Notes: generated by a model not told the origin, from the sequence alone. 64,000 nt of DNA from Megaustenia siamemsis (GCA_032433765.1 JAVIAB010000139.1:40827575-40891574), one strand, 5' to 3'; positions 11,570-22,634 are shown, counted from the stretch's first letter. Translations and numbers: made by a program.

Positions 11570-11925
11570 AGTTATCACAACCAAATTACTGAGAGACAAG
11601 TTCAGAAATGAAGAACTGAAGACAAAAAGCTAGGGATAACTCCTGCCATTGAATATATAAAGAAACAACAAATAAAATAGTTTGGCCACGTGACAAGGCA
11701 GAGTGATCAAATCACAACAACGAACCCTCAATAAACGTTGCCAGAACACCAGGCCCAAGGGACGACCACGAAAAAGATGGATTGACAGAATAATAGAAGC
11801 ACTAGGAAACATAACAGAAGCAGAGGCGAACAGAAGAGCAAAAGACCGTAAATTATATCTCCCCTCCTCGACGCTGAAAGCGAAATGGGGAAGGAAAGAA
11901 TAAGAAGACTACGTAATGACTGCGC
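11570..11925 (+). mobile_element. LINE 3'-end fragment (family C)
   Basis: The plus strand reads TPAIEYIKKQQIK.FGHVTRQ, then RPRKRWIDRIIEALGNITEA and EANRRAKDRKLYLP. It is the opposite-strand partner of 7420-7700. Only the C-terminal tail is present. Confidence 0.75.
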
Positions 11926-12792
11926 AAACTGACCAAGACAACAAATATTAATCTAGTATACTTTAACCTATGCTGACCCTCCACCACCACCCCCCTAAAA
12001 AATTAAAATAAATAAGTAAATAAAATAAATGTCAATGTCTAACATACATTTCTATCTCCTTCCCTTTCTTCTGGTTCGCTGACATTATTTATTTCAGGAA
12101 ACGTAAAACTCAGGAATATGTTGTTCAGCCAATTTACGTTGCAATATTTTATATAAAACGTGTTTTCTTATAGATTACCGTTAGTGATTTTGCCATTATA
12201 CCCAACATGTAGATGATTATGTCAACAGATGTTAGATTTATGTGGTTTCAACTTTCTTTGAGTAAATCGTATTTGATGTTAATGTCATTATTAAAAATTT
12301 GATGAAACAAAGCCCGAGGATAAACTCCAGTTTTCAAAATAAAGTTATAGACAAGGGAGGATCATTACATCTTTGATGGACAATCCACCTGAGTTATTGA
12401 AATACATTTTGACAGCAAACAGGTGAGCAAATTTTCGTCAGGTTTGGGGAAGCTGTGTAAGGAAGAGACATCTTTGACTACATGAAACTGCTGCCTTGCT
12501 AGAAGGTCAAGGAACACCAAAGACTAAGGAAATACTCTAACAAATGTGTACTGAGGAAAGATGCGCTTGTCTGAAAACACATTTGAGAATGTATAACTCG
12601 TAATGCCAATAAGGAAGATACTTTGCACAAAGAAGTGATTATTTGTTGATCAAACGTAAAACATTTAACAAGATAAGTAATATCGGTAACATTCATTGTG
12701 ACCAACTGTACAATTGACTTGATAGCTTAACTGAGCCTGTCGCAGTATCAGGGTGTGCTTTGAGAAACGGTATCAAACAATTGTGAAACTAG
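11926..12792. other. no recognised gene
   Basis: AT-rich sequence with only short unremarkable open frames. Confidence 0.45.
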
Positions 12793-12996
12793 AATGGCGG
12801 TGTTCCCTAGCGTTCGGCTTCTCGTGGCAAAGCGCAGTGCCAAGGAGTACGGGTTCGATCCTGCTTCGGACCATATATTGTTCTTTGTTTTTTCATGTTG
12901 TTGTTTATTTGTCATTTTTTTTCTGAGTGCTGTAAAACATACCTCTTCCTCCTATGATTCGCTGAATTATCGCCTCGGAAGTTTCCTTCTATGATA
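12793..12996 (+). mobile_element. SINE-2 copy (tRNA-derived), 5' part
   Basis: The segment starts in a tRNA-like head (CGTTCGGCTTCTCGTGGCAA, with a B-box GGGTTCGATCC near 12850) and continues through ATATATTGTTCTT, GAGTGCT and ATCGCCTCGGAA to its tail. Two more copies lie inverted at 60407-60957. The tail is cut by the LINE at 12997 and resumes at 16292 (TATTATTATTTGTCTCC-like), so this SINE is older than that LINE. Confidence 0.75.
12984..12996. repeat. 13-bp TSD, left copy
   Basis: TCCTTCTATGATA; identical to 16279-16291. It flanks the inverted LINE. Confidence 0.9.
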
Positions 12997-13001
12997 TTGA
13001 G

Positions 13002-15290
13002 TTATTGAGTTATATGCGGGTCATCATCATTGCACTCCGAACATGTCCATAGGTGCTCAGATCCCCTCCTCAGCAATTCCCTCAGTGTCCAGCGACTGAC
13101 GACTCCAGTTCTATGTTGGTTGATAAGTCTTCTTACACGGCCACCAAGTTTCTCATTTCTGGCTGTGCCCATCTTAACTCCCATTTCCATCATCCGAAGA
13201 AGCGACGTTGATCTGTGTTTGTCGAAGTCCCGTGCTCTTCCCACATCTCGGAGTGCATTGATGATGTCCGCCCGATCCATCGGTTGCCCGTCCTCAACGA
13301 CAGCGCAGCTAGCCAACCTGTCCGCTCTCTCATTTCCCCGCACTCCCGCATGTCCAGGGACATAGACAAAGGTGACCTTACGTATTTTGGATTTCTGCAA
13401 CGACTCTACCCATTGCATGCGTACAAAGCCCGCCTCCACTTTTTTTATCATGCTCATCGAATCACTCAGTATACATGCGTGGATGTAGTCTTGTGACTCT
13501 AACCATTTGAATGCCTTGGTCACTGCCATCACCTCCATTGTCATGCTACTCGTGGTCATGGCGTATGCACCACTGTCTTCCTTGGCCATTCTGCCTGCCG
13601 AACGTGCTGTAAATGCCCATGCACTTCTTTCGTGTCGTCTTACAGATCCGTCTGTATAGATGACTGCATCTTTCTCATCGGTGTTATCGCAGATGAGACC
13701 GTTGACCTCAGCATTAACCACGACCGGGTTCTGTTCCCTACTTTTCCTGTCGAGTGTGACAATACATGAGAAAGTCCCCTTGAATGTCGTAGGCACCGGT
13801 ATCCACTCCTCACCAACGCTGAGATTGGTAAGCCCACAGACCTGTTTGATGACATCTTCTGCTCGGCCCACCCATGATTTGCCTCTTTTTAGCCTGGTGC
13901 CTTTCTCTGTGTTGAGCACGTGGTGCAATGGATGCTCTGTATCTGTACTAATCTTCAGGTATGCTCGTGCTCTCCAGATCTTGATTCTGTCATCCATGGT
14001 TGGAAAGTCAAGAAGATACCTCATTGCCACACAGGGAGTGTCCCTCGTACATCCCAGGATAATGCGCATGGCTTCATTTTGTATTTTCTCCAGCCTATCA
14101 ATTTGAGTCGTACTAACAGTAAGAATGGCCAGGGCATACTCGATTGGTGCGAGGACTAATCCCTGGAACAGAAGAGTAAGTAGCCTCTGCTCGATGTTGG
14201 CAGCTGCCATGACCTTCAAGGCGGCTAATCCTTTGCGGGATTTTGTTATCACATGGTCGACGTGGTCCCGAAAACACAGGCTGCGATCAAACTTAACTCC
14301 GAGGTATGTCATCAACTTGTCCCTGGTCACCTCATCAGCTCCCATTCGTACTACCGGTGTGGTCGTATTAACGATATGATTGTTAAGGGAGAACCATGAA
14401 ACTGATGCTTTATTAGGATTAACCAAGGCACCTGAAACCCCACACCAGGAAGAAATGCGATCGAGTTCGTCTTGCATTGTGGAGGCGATTCCCCGTCTGT
14501 CTCTTCCCTGTCGATATACCAGAATATCATCAGCAAAAGTCATAGTTCTTCCCCTCCCATCCAGCTGTTGGGACGTGATCGTTATTGTGTACACATTAAA
14601 TAGAACTGGTGACAATGGTGAGCCTTGTGGCAGCCCAGGACAAATGGATGTTGGCTCGGAAGACCAACTTCCACATCTGAGTATCACCTTCCTCTGAAAC
14701 AGTGCCGCGGCGATCCATCTTATGAGGAAGGGGTTCACCGCCAGTTTGAGAAGCATATGCATGAGATATTCAAATGGTACCCTGTTGTATGCATCCTCCA
14801 GATCTATAGCAGCAGCACATGTCTCCTCTCGTCTGTGGAAGCCTTCGAAGACGTCATATGCAAATACTGCCGCATTGAGCCATGTCTCTTTGTTATATCT
14901 ATAACCTCCGAGTGTGGATGGGAATACGCGTTTCTGTTCAAGGCGACACGTGAGGACACGGGCAACTATTTTCTCCAGCAGCTTGCCCACAGTGTTCTGC
15001 ATTGTGATGATTCTGTAGGCACTGATCTGAGAATGGTCCTTGTTTGGCTTCGGTAGCGGTAGTAAGTAGCTGTGTAGCCACTCCTCCTTAATCTGGCCAC
15101 TCCGAATACTGGCATTAAACTCATTGGCCAGTGTTGTCAAGTCGTCATCAGCTAAATCGCCTATGTCATCATACCGAACACCATCTGGACCAGGAGCAGT
15201 GTTGTGTGACCTTTTAAGTGTCGCGCGAATGGTATCGGTTGTGCGCAACAATATGGTGGCAGCTGAGGTTGATATGTCTGTGTGGAACAA
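13002..15290 (-). CDS. LINE reverse transcriptase + RNase H, 762 codons, chimeric start
   Basis: Non-LTR retrotransposon polymerase. Visible motifs: APGPDG (residues 32-37), PLPKPNKD (~78-85), the RT motif A segment AIDLEDAYNR (161-170), QGSPLSPVLFNVY (222-234) and the catalytic FADDILV (252-258). An RNase H domain follows with YTDGS (D547), E586, D610 and the HAGVRGNERAD block (H647, D657), so its catalytic set looks complete. A CSEC pair near the C-terminus suggests a truncated zinc knuckle. The first ~16 residues are antisense endonuclease DNA created by the inversion at ~15240, so the apparent start is not native. Uninterrupted reading frame implies a young copy. It cannot work alone because the endonuclease is separated. 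Confidence 0.9.
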   Translation of the reverse strand: MFHTDISTSAATILLRTTDTIRATLKRSHNTAPGPDGVRYDDIGDLADDDLTTLANEFNASIRSGQIKEEWLHSYLLPLPKPNKDHSQISAYRIITMQNTVGKLLEKIVARVLTCRLEQKRVFPSTLGGYRYNKETWLNAAVFAYDVFEGFHRREETCAAAIDLEDAYNRVPFEYLMHMLLKLAVNPFLIRWIAAALFQRKVILRCGSWSSEPTSICPGLPQGSPLSPVLFNVYTITITSQQLDGRGRTMTFADDILVYRQGRDRRGIASTMQDELDRISSWCGVSGALVNPNKASVSWFSLNNHIVNTTTPVVRMGADEVTRDKLMTYLGVKFDRSLCFRDHVDHVITKSRKGLAALKVMAAANIEQRLLTLLFQGLVLAPIEYALAILTVSTTQIDRLEKIQNEAMRIILGCTRDTPCVAMRYLLDFPTMDDRIKIWRARAYLKISTDTEHPLHHVLNTEKGTRLKRGKSWVGRAEDVIKQVCGLTNLSVGEEWIPVPTTFKGTFSCIVTLDRKSREQNPVVVNAEVNGLICDNTDEKDAVIYTDGSVRRHERSAWAFTARSAGRMAKEDSGAYAMTTSSMTMEVMAVTKAFKWLESQDYIHACILSDSMSMIKKVEAGFVRMQWVESLQKSKIRKVTFVYVPGHAGVRGNERADRLASCAVVEDGQPMDRADIINALRDVGRARDFDKHRSTSLLRMMEMGVKMGTARNEKLGGRVRRLINQHRTGVVSRWTLRELLRRGSEHLWTCSECNDDDPHITQ

Positions 15291-16257
15291 TGCAGAATTG
15301 CAGGTACATGCGGTTAGGGTGCAGACCCCAGTTCATTTCGTGATTGTTAATGTGTATGCCTGTAATGGGAAGGTGAACACACAACAATGGCAGAATCTCT
15401 TCGAGTTCGATGAAGAGAATGTCATTTTCTGCGGAGACTTTAATGCTAGAGGAGACCAGTGGGGCAACATCATAACCAACAAGCAGGGAGAAGACCTAGA
15501 GAACGCACTGGTATCGGCCGATTTAGTGTGCTTGAATGATGGAAGGGCAACAAGAATGGCCACTCGAACAGGGGACTCTGATAGTGTCATAGACCTGGCA
15601 CTGGTGTCTTCCACCTTCGCACCGGTTTGCAGGTGGAGTGCACTGGGGTTCCACGGAAGTGATCACTATCCATGTGTCCTCCTAATTGAGAAAGGCGGAA
15701 ATAAAAGCCAGAGAAGAAAGCTCCACACATTCAACTACGAGAAAACAGACCAGGACGTCATTAGCAAAATCAGACATAGAAAACAGAGAGCCCCTCGTAG
15801 GAGGCAGGAGAGATGGACGCAGCCACCCTGGTGGAACGTAGATGTCGAGGAAGCTTGGCGGAGCAAGAGACAAACGGTCAAGACATGGCAGAAAGCCAGA
15901 AGGTATGGTAGAACACAACCTGAGCTCTTGAAGCGTCTGAAAGTAGAGGTCGACCAAAAAATGATGCACTTTAAACTATGCGCTAAGCAGGCTAAGGATG
16001 CCAAATGGGATGACTTCTGTAGAAAAGTGTGCTCAGAAAAATCGCTAGCAACATTCTGGCACCTTCATCAGTGCATGAATGGCACACCACGACACAGAGG
16101 TATACCAGACTTTCAGAGCACAGACCAGATATGGCACAAATCTGATGAGAGCAAAGGGAAGGCCCTGCTTGCCCGCTACATTGAGCAGACGGACCAAAGA
16201 AATGAGGCTGTAAGAATGAGGATACGGGATCTTTGTCAAATTTGTGTAAGGATGTAG
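15240..16257 (+). pseudogene. LINE apurinic-type endonuclease half, inverted
   Basis: Exonuclease-endonuclease-phosphatase domain that nicks target DNA in LINE retrotransposition. The open frame runs 15124-16257, but only sequence after ~15240 belongs to this domain; the rest is antisense RT. Visible: VNVYACNGK, the CGDFNARGDQWG block (frame residues 103-114), a VIDLALVS segment and SDHYP (179-183), which are the metal-binding and catalytic Asp/His segments. The N-terminal strand with the first catalytic residues is lost at the junction. After the domain comes a basic linker (RAPRRRQERW) leading towards the RT, ending near 16257. It should normally lie upstream of the RT in the same orientation. 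Confidence 0.85.
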
Positions 16258-16278
16258 GGCTGGAAGAAGATCTCACAA

Positions 16279-16291
16279 TCCTTCTATGATA
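16279..16291. repeat. 13-bp TSD, right copy
   Basis: TCCTTCTATGATA, identical to 12984-12996. SINE-2 tail sequence continues from 16292 to about 16315. 16316-16719 holds a poly-C run near 16420 and nothing else recognised. Confidence 0.9.
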
Positions 16292-16719
16292 ATATCCATT
16301 TATTATTATTTGTCTCCAAGAAACTAGAAACTTGTTTCAGCTGAAAGCCTGCTGAGCCGCAGCGTCATTTTGATTGTGTGTCTCCTTTACTTACAAAAGA
16401 TTGTAATCATACCATTTACCCCCCCCCCCCCCCCTCATTTTTTTAATTCTATGAAACTAGAGCAAGATCTAATCTATATGTTCCTAATCTCGTATAATTG
16501 TTCTATTAGCATTCAGTCAAGACCAGTGTCCTTGTGGGTTTCCACGACTTCTCTTCTCTATGTTTTCGTGGTCCTTCCGTCTTCTCTTTTCATACAGACT
16601 GACATCCGGTTTTCTTTGTTCATGTCCAAAACATGTATCTCAATTCTTTCTTTCTTTTTTTATAATGTTCTGCATTTTGACGGTAGACGTTACGGGCTTA
16701 AAATCATGATGTGTTTTCT

Positions 16720-17060
16720 ATCAAGGGCTCTTTCTGTGGCTTGGTACATAGTGATATGTATTGTTTTGTTATGTCATAAATTCCCTAAATCCATCTTCTA
16801 CTTGGTCTACCTCTATATCTTGGTTGTTCCATTTTGTTGTTATAAGCTTTTGACGTTGGTGTTGAGGGGTTCATGCACATTAAATATTCAAACCACTTTA
16901 ATTTGCGTCTCTCTATGTATTCAATTACTAGTACAATTCCAATGGTGTTTCTTTTGCCATCGTTCTTTACATGATCTCTTCGTGTTTTGTTCATAGTTTT
17001 TCTGAGTCATCTCATCTCACAGTCTATCTCTATTTCCTATTCACAATCAGTTTCTGGCAA
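16720..17060 (-). mobile_element. LINE 3'-end fragment
   Basis: The minus strand reads NKTRRDHVKND, IEYIERRKLKWFEYLMCMN and KMEQPRYRGRPSRRWI, a LINE C-terminal tail of a family not otherwise seen here. No RT motifs remain. Confidence 0.65.
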
Positions 17061-17095
17061 TTGCGCAGCGATATACAGTTTTCTTGAACTATAGA

Positions 17096-17136
17096 ACGTA
17101 AGAGTTCCGTCACACCAAGTGGTGTATAGGGAATTC
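17096..17136 (+). mobile_element. SINE-1 tail fragment (reverse orientation)
   Basis: GTCACACCAAGTGGTGTATA followed by GGGAA matches the distal end of SINE-1 (GTCACGCCAAGTGGCGTATA at 31430 and 41068). Only about 40 bp are present, next to the 54-bp minisatellite. Confidence 0.5.
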
Positions 17137-17285
17137 TTTCTCCATGTGTAATTATCTATGTCAGTCTGAACGTCTTATAGCCTTCTTCTCCATGTGTAAT
17201 TTATTTATGTGATCTCAGTCTCAACGTCGTATAACCTTCTTTCTCAATGTGTAATTATCTATGTCAGTCTGAACGTTTTTTCAGC
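17137..17285. repeat. 54-bp minisatellite, left block
   Basis: Three degenerate units of the array built on GTGTAATTATCTATGTGATC, TCAGTCTCAACGTCTTATAA and CCTTCTTTCTTCAT. It continues at 29565 beyond the mariner, which therefore inserted in this array. Confidence 0.85.
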
Positions 17286-17804
17286 CGAATTTTTTCTCGG
17301 CTAATAATAAAGATAGGAATATGAAATTTTGCACACTTGGAATATGACATGTTCAAATTATGTGCACCAAATTGCACAGAATTCTGATAAATATTACGCA
17401 ATCTATGAACCGTTAAAATGGAGCTTGTCAACAATGTCCGTTACAAACAGCGAATTGTCATAGAATTTCTGGTTGCGGAGAAAGAAACTGTGGCAAACAT
17501 TCATAAACGACTGTGTGCAGTGTACAAATGTTCTGCAGTCGATAGGAGCACAGTTAGTCGCTGGGTTCAGAGAATTAAAGCTGCAGAAAGTGTACGAGTG
17601 GAGCTGCATGATTTACCGCGTTCTGGACGTGTTGCCTCGGCTACCAGCACAGAACTGTTAAACCGGGCTGATGCCATTATTCGTAAGGATAGGCGTATCA
17701 CTAGTCAGCAATTGGCATTGCAGCTTACAGTCAGCAAGGGAAGTGCAATCGCAATTTTAAAACTCTCGGATATTCAAAGATTTGCGCTCGATGGGTTCCT
17801 CGGT
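17286..17804 (+). pseudogene. mariner transposase, N-terminal half (DNA-binding), split by palindromic insertion
   Basis: The left 519 bp of a ~1.3-kb mariner. The frame from 17418 encodes a helix-turn-helix DNA-binding region (KRQRI-like start, ANIHKRLCAVYKCSAVDRST, VSRWVQRIK) and a second one (RSGRVASATS..RKDRRITSQQ), which bind the terminal inverted repeats. A 1-bp shift near 17755 moves the frame to one reading CARWVPR. The gene stops at 17804, where the palindromic element begins. The terminal inverted repeat is partly kept (AATTTTTTCTCGG at ~17293), but the outermost ~25 bp seen at the other end are missing here. Confidence 0.85.
17799..17804. repeat. 6-bp TSD of palindromic element 1, left
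   Basis: CTCGGT, identical to 28767-28772. Confidence 0.9.
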
Positions 17805-18300
17805 AGTAGTATATCAGGAAGGATTTGACCCGAATTGTGGCGCTAAATTAACAAAGATATATAGGGCGGCGCGCGGCGCGCATAAAGCGTGTGGCGCAGG
17901 GGGAGTTAACCGTGACATTTCGTGTCGAGGTGTTGACCTCTAGTCTCGGTGACCCCGGAAGTGACCTGTTTATGTCTGATGTGTGCTGACTTTGGAGCGC
18001 TTGGTGTACTTGATCGATAGTGATAGGTTAGTAGATTATACATGACCTCGGGGCGGATCGCGTGTTGGGGGGGGGGGGGGTGACACCTTCAGATTATCTC
18101 GAGTGTTTTCGGACAGCGTGCTATCGGATCGGGGATTAGTTCGATTCGGTGTGACGCTATCGCGCCAAGTAGACGTTAGAAAATATTTATAGCTATGTAG
18201 TTGGGTGTCTGCTTAACGTTGTACCATAAAATAAGCATAAGGGTGAAACAGTTAGAGATTACTGGTTAGTCTAAGCTGGTAGTGTAAATATGTTCCTCGG
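17805..18300. repeat. Element 1 left terminal block
   Basis: Terminal inverted-repeat block, repeated inverted at ~28270-28766. It includes a GC-rich stretch GGCGGCGCGCGGCGCGC near 17865, and GTGACCCCGGAAGTGACCTG with the following ~80 bp that is also present in element 2 (near 52210 and 59700). Shared ends define the family. Confidence 0.85.
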
Positions 18301-18319
18301 TGTTAGTGGTTCGCTATCT

Positions 18320-18339
18320 CTCTCTATCTCTCTTTCTCG

Positions 18340-18392
<53 letters not shown>

Positions 18393-18648
18393 TACTATTC
18401 CAGCCTAGATTTCCCTCCATTGAAACACTTACTCATTCTCTCCATTTATCCCTATCATCGCGCCTTCCTTCTCTCTCTCTCTCTCTCTCTTTCTCCCCTA
18501 TCCTCTCTTAGACTTCTAACCTATCAGTCCACCCTCCGCCTCTCCCTTTAGCTCCCCCGCCCTCCCTCATATTTTTAGCGTCCCTCCTATTGTAACACTT
18601 GATTATTCTCACCATTAATACATAGCATCTCGCCTTCTTTCTCATAGG

Positions 18649-18689
<41 letters not shown>

Positions 18690-18727
18690 TCTAACCCTAC
18701 TAGACTTCTCTCCTACCATTCCACCTT

Positions 18728-18773
<46 letters not shown>

Positions 18774-18780
18774 ACCTCGC
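18320..18780. repeat. (CT)n tracts in element 1 left arm
   Basis: Four CT microsatellite stretches (about 18340-18395, 18470-18492, 18650-18685, 18730-18771) separated by pyrimidine-rich sequence. The mirrored GA tracts are at ~27828-28260. Confidence 0.9.
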
Positions 18781-19416
18781 CTAGCGTTTCGCCTTCATTC
18801 GTATTTTTACCTTACCACCAGTGTAACACATTAATAACATTGAATATCAATTACAAAAAGACTTGAAATATCTACTTTTTAAAGAACCAATAAGATAAAC
18901 ATATGAAAAACGAAGGAATAATACACTCGACAAGGCTTAACAGACGTACTTTATACACATCACCATTAATACATTCGAGTAGCCTTTTATTGATAACCTA
19001 CCACATCGTTATGAGCTAAGAGAAAAACAGAAAAAAATTCAACTTACACCGTAAAATATTCCACTACAACACAGACCGCTAGACTGAACAGTACTATGAA
19101 AATAAACGTCCGTGAATCAAGCGCGCTTATAACACGAAGTCTCATATCCGACTAGTTTAAATATAATCTGGTAAATAAAATTTGGACGATACTATTCCAC
19201 CCTCGACTAACATCTAGGTTAACCAATCAGAGAAGAAGATTTCTATCGGACACCCATCAACGAAATGACTGACCTCTGGATTAACTAATCAGAGAAGAGG
19301 TTACTGTTATCGTGATAACTGACCTCATTTTCAACTTGAAGTGCTGTCGAGTCTGATGCATGGGTTACTTTAAATCGAGTCGGCCCCTGATACAAGCCAC
19401 CTAGCGGGCTAGAGGG

Positions 19417-20305
19417 GTCGTGGTTCGTGGTTCGGTAAGTCCGTGGTTCGTTAAGTCCGTGGTTCGTTAAGTCCGTGGTTCGTGGGGTTGTGGTTCGTGG
19501 TTCGTGGTTCGTTAGTTGATGGTTCGTTAAGTCCGTGGTTCGTGTGGTTGTGGTTCGTGGTTCGTTAGTTGATGGTTCGTTAAGTCCATGGTTCGTAGGG
19601 GTTGTGGTTCGCGGTTCGTGAGTTGATGTTCGTTAAGTTCGTGGTTTGTTACGTTCGTTGTTCGTGAGTTTGTGGTTCGTTAGTTGATGGTTCGTTAAGT
19701 CCGTGGTTCGTGGGGTTGTGGTTCGTGGTTCGTTAGTTGATGGTTTGTTAAGTTCGTTGTTCGTGAGTTTGTGGTTCGTTAGTTGATGGTTCGTTAAGTC
19801 CGTGGTTCGTGGGGTTGTGGTTCGTGGTTCGTTAGTTGATGGTTCGTTAAGTCCATGGTTCGTGGTTCGTTAAGTCCATGGTTCGTGGGGTTGTGGTTCG
19901 TGGTTCGTGAGTTGATGGTTCGTTAAGTCTGTGGTTCGTGGTTCGTTAAGTCCATGGTTCGTGGGGTTGTGGTTCGTGGTTCGTGAGTTGATGGTTCGTT
20001 AAGTCCGTGGTTCGTGGGGTTGTGGTTCGTGGTTCGTGAGATGATGGTTCGTTAAGTCCGTGGTTCGTGGGGTGGTGGTTCGTGGTTCGTGAGATGATGG
20101 TTCGTTAAGTCCGTGGTTCGTGGGGTTGTGGTTCGTGGTTCGTTAGTTGATGGTTCGTTAAGTCCATGGTTCGTGGGGTTGTGGTTCGCGGTTCGTGAGT
20201 TGAGGGTTCGGTAAGTCCGTGGTTCGTGGTTTGTTAAGTTCGTTGTTCGTGAGTTTGTGGTTTATTAAGTTTGTAGTTTGTTAAGTGCGTGGTTCGAGAG
20301 GTCGT
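19417..20305. repeat. GTTCGTGG / GTTCGTTAAGTCC minisatellite, copy 1
   Basis: About 890 bp of degenerate 8-18 bp words (GTGGTTCGTGG, GTTCGTTAAGTCC, GTTAGTTGATG) in irregular order. Copies recur at 21746-22634 and, reverse-complemented, 26297-27184. Confidence 0.9.
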
Positions 20306-20614
20306 GGGCAAGGGCAGAAACCTAAGAGGCAAGGGCAGAAACCTAGGAGGCAAGGTCAGAAACCTAGGAGGCAAGGGCAGAAACCTAGGAGGTAAGGGCA
20401 GAAACCTAGGAAGCAAAGGCTGAAAAACACTCGTACTGACTAAGGCTTCCAAGGTGTATTTGATTGTCGCCCTATTTTTGTCTGTATAACCTAATATATC
20501 ACTTTCATTTAATCTATTGATAAACGTTTCAAAGTCATTTCTGTTGTTAACTAACAAGGGTTTGTCTAATCCTGTCGCGTTATTTGAACTTGTGTGTGAA
20601 AGTAACGCAGCCAA
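20234..20614 (-). pseudogene. Short conserved coding fragment, copy 1 (function unknown)
   Basis: A 126-codon frame. Residues 1 to ~65 look like real protein (HTSSNNATGLDKPLLVNNRN, DFETFINRL, YTDKN, KYTLEALVSTS); the rest is translated from a 21-bp minisatellite that repeats PRFLPLP, and then the GTTCGTGG array. The same segment occurs five times in this window: 22564-22944 (-), 25991-26371 (+), and in element 2 at 54692-55081 (-) and 56789-57217 (+). In element 2 it lies just upstream of polymerase fragments in the same orientation, so it may be an upstream part of that gene. I do not recognise the domain. No stop occurs before the repeats. Confidence 0.55.
20306..20430. repeat. 21-bp minisatellite (CCTAGGAGGCAAGGGCAGAAA-type)
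   Basis: Five to six copies of a 21-bp unit; mirrored at 22635-22760 and 26180-26296 and longer in element 2. It reads PRFLPLP on the coding strand. Confidence 0.9.
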
Positions 20615-21056
20615 ATAGAACTGACCTCTGAGGCAATACCGGATGTGTTACTAAAAAGATTTTGACGTATGATGGCAATTTTATGAGTTTACCCCCTGAT
20701 CATTTTTAGGGATACGCCCATTTTTGAGGGTTACGCCCATGGAATCGATAAAAATCGTAATTTTAGCACGTAGACTTACCTAAAACTTTATTTTAGACAT
20801 CCCCATTGCAAAAATTTACATTAAAAGCCACTTTTAGGATTTTACCCCCTTATCATTTTTGAGGGTTACGCCCATGGAATCGATAAAAAGCGTTAATTTA
20901 GCACGCAGGCTTACCTAAAACTTTATTTTAGACATCCCCACACCAAAAATTTAATTAAAAATCACTTTTGAAATTGTTACCCCCTTACCATTTTTTAGGG
21001 TTACGCCATGGAATTGATAAAAAATCTACTAGACTTCTCTCCTACCATTCCACCTT

Positions 21057-21102
<46 letters not shown>

Positions 21103-21745
21103 ACCTCGCCTAGCGTTTCGCCTTCATTCGTATTTTTACCTTACCACCAGTGTAACACATTAATAACATTGAATATCAATTACAAAAAGACTTGAAATAT
21201 CTACTTTTTAAAGAACCAATAAGATAAACATATGAAAAACGAAGGAATAATACACTCGACAAGGCTTAACAGACGTACTTTATACACATCACCATTAATA
21301 CATTCGAGTAGCCTTTTATTGATAACCTACCACATCGTTATGAGCTAAGAGAAAAACAGAAAAAAATTCAACTTACACCGTAAAATATTCCACTACAACA
21401 CAGACCGCTAGACTGAACAGTACTATGAAAATAAACGTCCGTGAATCAAGCGCGCTTATAACACGAAGTCTCATATCCGACTAGTTTAAATATAATCTGG
21501 TAAATAAAATTTGGACGATACTATTCCACCCTCGACTAACATCTAGGTTAACCAATCAGAGAAGAAGATTTCTATCGGACACCCATCAACGAAATGACTG
21601 ACCTCTGGATTAACTAATCAGAGAAGAGGTTACTGTTATCGTGATAACTGACCTCATTTTCAACTTGAAGTGCTGTCGAGTCTGATGCATGGGTTACTTT
21701 AAATCGAGTCGGCCCCTGATACAAGCCACCTAGCGGGCTAGAGGG

Positions 21746-22634
21746 GTCGTGGTTCGTGGTTCGGTAAGTCCGTGGTTCGTTAAGTCCGTGGTTCGTTAAG
21801 TCCGTGGTTCGTGGGGTTGTGGTTCGTGGTTCGTGGTTCGTTAGTTGATGGTTCGTTAAGTCCGTGGTTCGTGTGGTTGTGGTTCGTGGTTCGTTAGTTG
21901 ATGGTTCGTTAAGTCCATGGTTCGTAGGGGTTGTGGTTCGCGGTTCGTGAGTTGATGGTTCGTTAAGTTCGTGGTTTGTTACGTTCGTTGTTCGTGAGTT
22001 TGTGGTTCGTTAGTTGATGGTTCGTTAAGTCCGTGGTTCGTGGGGTTGTGGTTCGTGGTTCGTTAGTTGATGGTTTGTTAAGTTCGTTGTTCGTGAGTTT
22101 GTGGTTCGTTAGTTGATGGTTCGTTAAGTCCGTGGTTCGTGGGGTTGTGGTTCGTGGTTCGTTAGTTGATGGTTCGTTAAGTCCATGGTTCGTGGTTCGT
22201 TAAGTCCATGGTTCGCGGGGTTGTGGTTCGTGGTTCGTGAGTTGATGGTTCGTTAAGTCTGTGGTTCGTGGTTCGTTAAGTCCATGGTTCGTGGGGTTGT
22301 GGTTCGTGGTTCGTGAGTTGATGGTTCGTTAAGTCCGTGGTTCGTGGGGTTGTGGTTCGTGGTTCGTGAGATGATGGTTCGTTAAGTCCGTGGTTCGTGG
22401 GGTGGTGGTTCGTGGTTCGTGAGATGATGGTTCGTTAAGTCCGTGGTTCGTGGGGTTGTGGTTCGTGGTTCGTTAGTTGATGGTTCGTTAAGTCCATGGT
22501 TCGTGGGGTTGTGGTTCGCGGTTCGTGAGTTGAGGGTTCGGTAAGTCCGTGGTTCGTGGTTTGTTAAGTTCGTTGTTCGTGAGTTTGTGGTTTATTAAGT
22601 TTGTAGTTTGTTAAGTGCGTGGTTCGAGAGGTCG
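21746..22634. repeat. GTTCGTGG minisatellite, copy 2
   Basis: Second copy of the array at 19417, inside the direct duplication. Confidence 0.9.

Larger units (their letters stand above)
12997..16278 (-). mobile_element. 5'-inverted (twin-primed) LINE of the RNase H-bearing, I-like group
   Basis: One retrotransposon insertion of 3,282 bp bounded by a perfect 13-bp direct repeat. The 3' two thirds (RT, RNase H) read on the minus strand. The endonuclease part reads on the plus strand, outward from a junction near 15240. Its 3' end is a short (TAACTCAA)2-type tail at 12997-13013 rather than poly-A. The shared TSD shows that the two halves came from a single insertion, as expected for twin priming. 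It sits in the tail of a SINE-2 copy. Confidence 0.85.
18697..21025. repeat. 2,329-bp direct duplication, copy 1
   Basis: Starts CTACTAGACTTCTCTCCTAC and is followed directly by a near-identical second copy from 21026. It spans CT tract, conserved block, GTTCGTGG array, coding fragment and part of the inner units. The right arm carries only one copy. Confidence 0.9.

Noticed and set aside
18290..18551. Leucine/serine-rich short proteins over CT tracts
   Set aside because: Pure translation of microsatellite sequence.
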